Of a stretch of DNA of 45,123 bases, positions 44,656-45,123 are shown in pieces; position 1 is the first letter of the stretch, and each line of letters starts with the position of its first letter. Below the pieces are notes generated by a model, which was given only the letters and a program-made list of their open reading frames with translations, had not been told where the DNA came from and did no database searches. The position numbers were made by a program, and so were the translations under genes. The stretch is from positions 1 through 45,123 of the forward strand of contig CAMYOD010000056.1 of the NCBI GenBank assembly GCA_947259975.1, in the 5' to 3' direction. This DNA is from an uncultured Gammaproteobacteria bacterium (GTDB taxonomy: Bacteria > Pseudomonadota > Gammaproteobacteria > HyVt-429).

Positions 44656-45123
44656 TCAGGCGCCGGGGTGAGTGCCGGCGCAATGAGCGAGATACGCGGT
44701 ACGCGCCGACAGTTCCACCGAGCACGTCCATTTGTACGCCTGCTCCAGGTCCGTGCCCCAGGCATATACGCCATGGCCCCGTACCACCGCGACACGATGG
44801 TCGGCCAGCGCCTGTGCCACCAGCGCGGGGGCCGCAGCGAAATAGTCGGCATAGGGAATGTCGATGACAGGTACCGATCGAAAATACAGTTGGCCCTCGA
44901 GGTCCGGTGGCACGAAGTCGTCGCCGTTTAAGGTCAGCGCCACCAGATACGGTGCGTGGGAATGCAGCACCGCGTGCGCGGCCGCGTTGCGCTGATATAC
45001 GGCGCGGTGTAGCGCCAGGTCCTGCGATGCCGACGGACACTCGTCGTCATTGAGATCGCAGGGCACCAGTTCAGCGGCGCGCAGCGTGTCCGCGCACGCG
45101 CCGGTGGGTGTAATCCAGAGCCG
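44656..45123 (-). CDS. Class II aldolase/adducin family protein (5' end outside window)
   Basis: A frame entering from the right edge, of which 155 residues are seen; the N-terminus is missing. It has WITPTGACADTL, the zinc ligands in AVLHSHAPYLVAL (two His) and a third in VVRGHGVYAWGTD. These are the class II aldolase marks. Length and the HGVYAWG motif suit fuculose-1-phosphate aldolase-like or methylthioribulose-1-phosphate dehydratase (MtnB)-like proteins; I cannot separate these. The gene is convergent with the DUF2064 gene, 23 bases apart. An imperfect-loop hairpin (GAATCCG 44622-44628 with CGGATTC 44641-44647) lies between them. Confidence 0.8.
   Translation of the reverse strand, partial: RLWITPTGACADTLRAAELVPCDLNDDECPSASQDLALHRAVYQRNAAAHAVLHSHAPYLVALTLNGDDFVPPDLEGQLYFRSVPVIDIPYADYFAAAPALVAQALADHRVAVVRGHGVYAWGTDLEQAYKWTCSVELSARTAYLAHCAGTHPGA

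Overview
The window is about 45 kb of GC-rich DNA from a bacterial chromosome. Gene content and order point to a non-enteric gammaproteobacterium. The block argH - algZ/fimS-type kinase - algR-type regulator - hemC - hemD - hemX - hemY and the lysA/lptM/cyaY cluster are arranged much as in Pseudomonas and its relatives. The heterodimeric pyruvate dehydrogenase with an E2-E3 fusion, the lone PuuD-like membrane protein and the rSAM/selenodomain-associated transferase pair fit better with a Chromatiales or Ectothiorhodospiraceae-like lineage. That placement is inference. No prophage, complete insertion sequence, CRISPR array, tRNA or rRNA gene was seen.

Layout. 1-1.3 kb: the end of a membrane protein and three small membrane proteins. 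1.3-5 kb: lysA and lptM (minus), cyaY (plus), a broken zinc-ribbon gene, and argH (minus). 5-5.3 kb: a geneless stretch with a promoter and a strong terminator, read as a small RNA or an attenuated leader. 5.3-8.7 kb: two different LytS/AlgZ-type histidine kinases in a row, a LytTR regulator, and a convergent thioredoxin-like gene. 8.8-14.4 kb: hemC, hemD, hemX, hemY and a convergent 2Fe-2S flavin reductase. 14.7-19.5 kb: a GldA/GldF/GldG-like ABC locus with a DUF4340 gene, running into mutM. 19.7-21.7 kb: a dynamin-like GTPase. 21.8-27.7 kb, minus strand: ggt, ferredoxin, coaD, rsmD and two M16 peptidase subunits. 27.9-31.5 kb: ftsY, ftsE, ftsX and rpoH. 31.6-36.1 kb, minus strand: an FbpC-like ATPase, argF, argD, a PuuD-like protein and a 31-residue membrane peptide. 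36.4-41.2 kb: pdhA, pdhB and a lipoyl E2 fused to E3. 41.3-44.6 kb: argG, gloA, a small membrane protein, a glycosyltransferase and a DUF2064 transferase. The window ends inside a class II aldolase gene on the minus strand.

Most genes are housekeeping: arginine (argH, argF, argD, argG), lysine (lysA), heme (hemC, hemD, hemX, hemY), Fe-S and iron (cyaY, ferredoxin), CoA, ribosome methylation, DNA repair, protein targeting and division, heat shock and pyruvate oxidation.

The most unusual material is non-coding. (1) Four intergenic copies of a repeat of about 125-130 bp, near 10.6, 14.5, 35.0 and 35.2 kb, have internal hairpin stems that change in a compensatory way between copies. This suggests a conserved three-stem structure. 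One copy is split by an 86-bp element with its own terminal inverted repeats. (2) The rpoH promoter region combines a sigma-E-like promoter (GGAACTT-N16-TCTCA) with an overlapping CIRCE/HrcA operator. (3) An orphan transcript candidate of about 130 nt lies between argH and the kinases. (4) Two paralogous kinases precede a single regulator.
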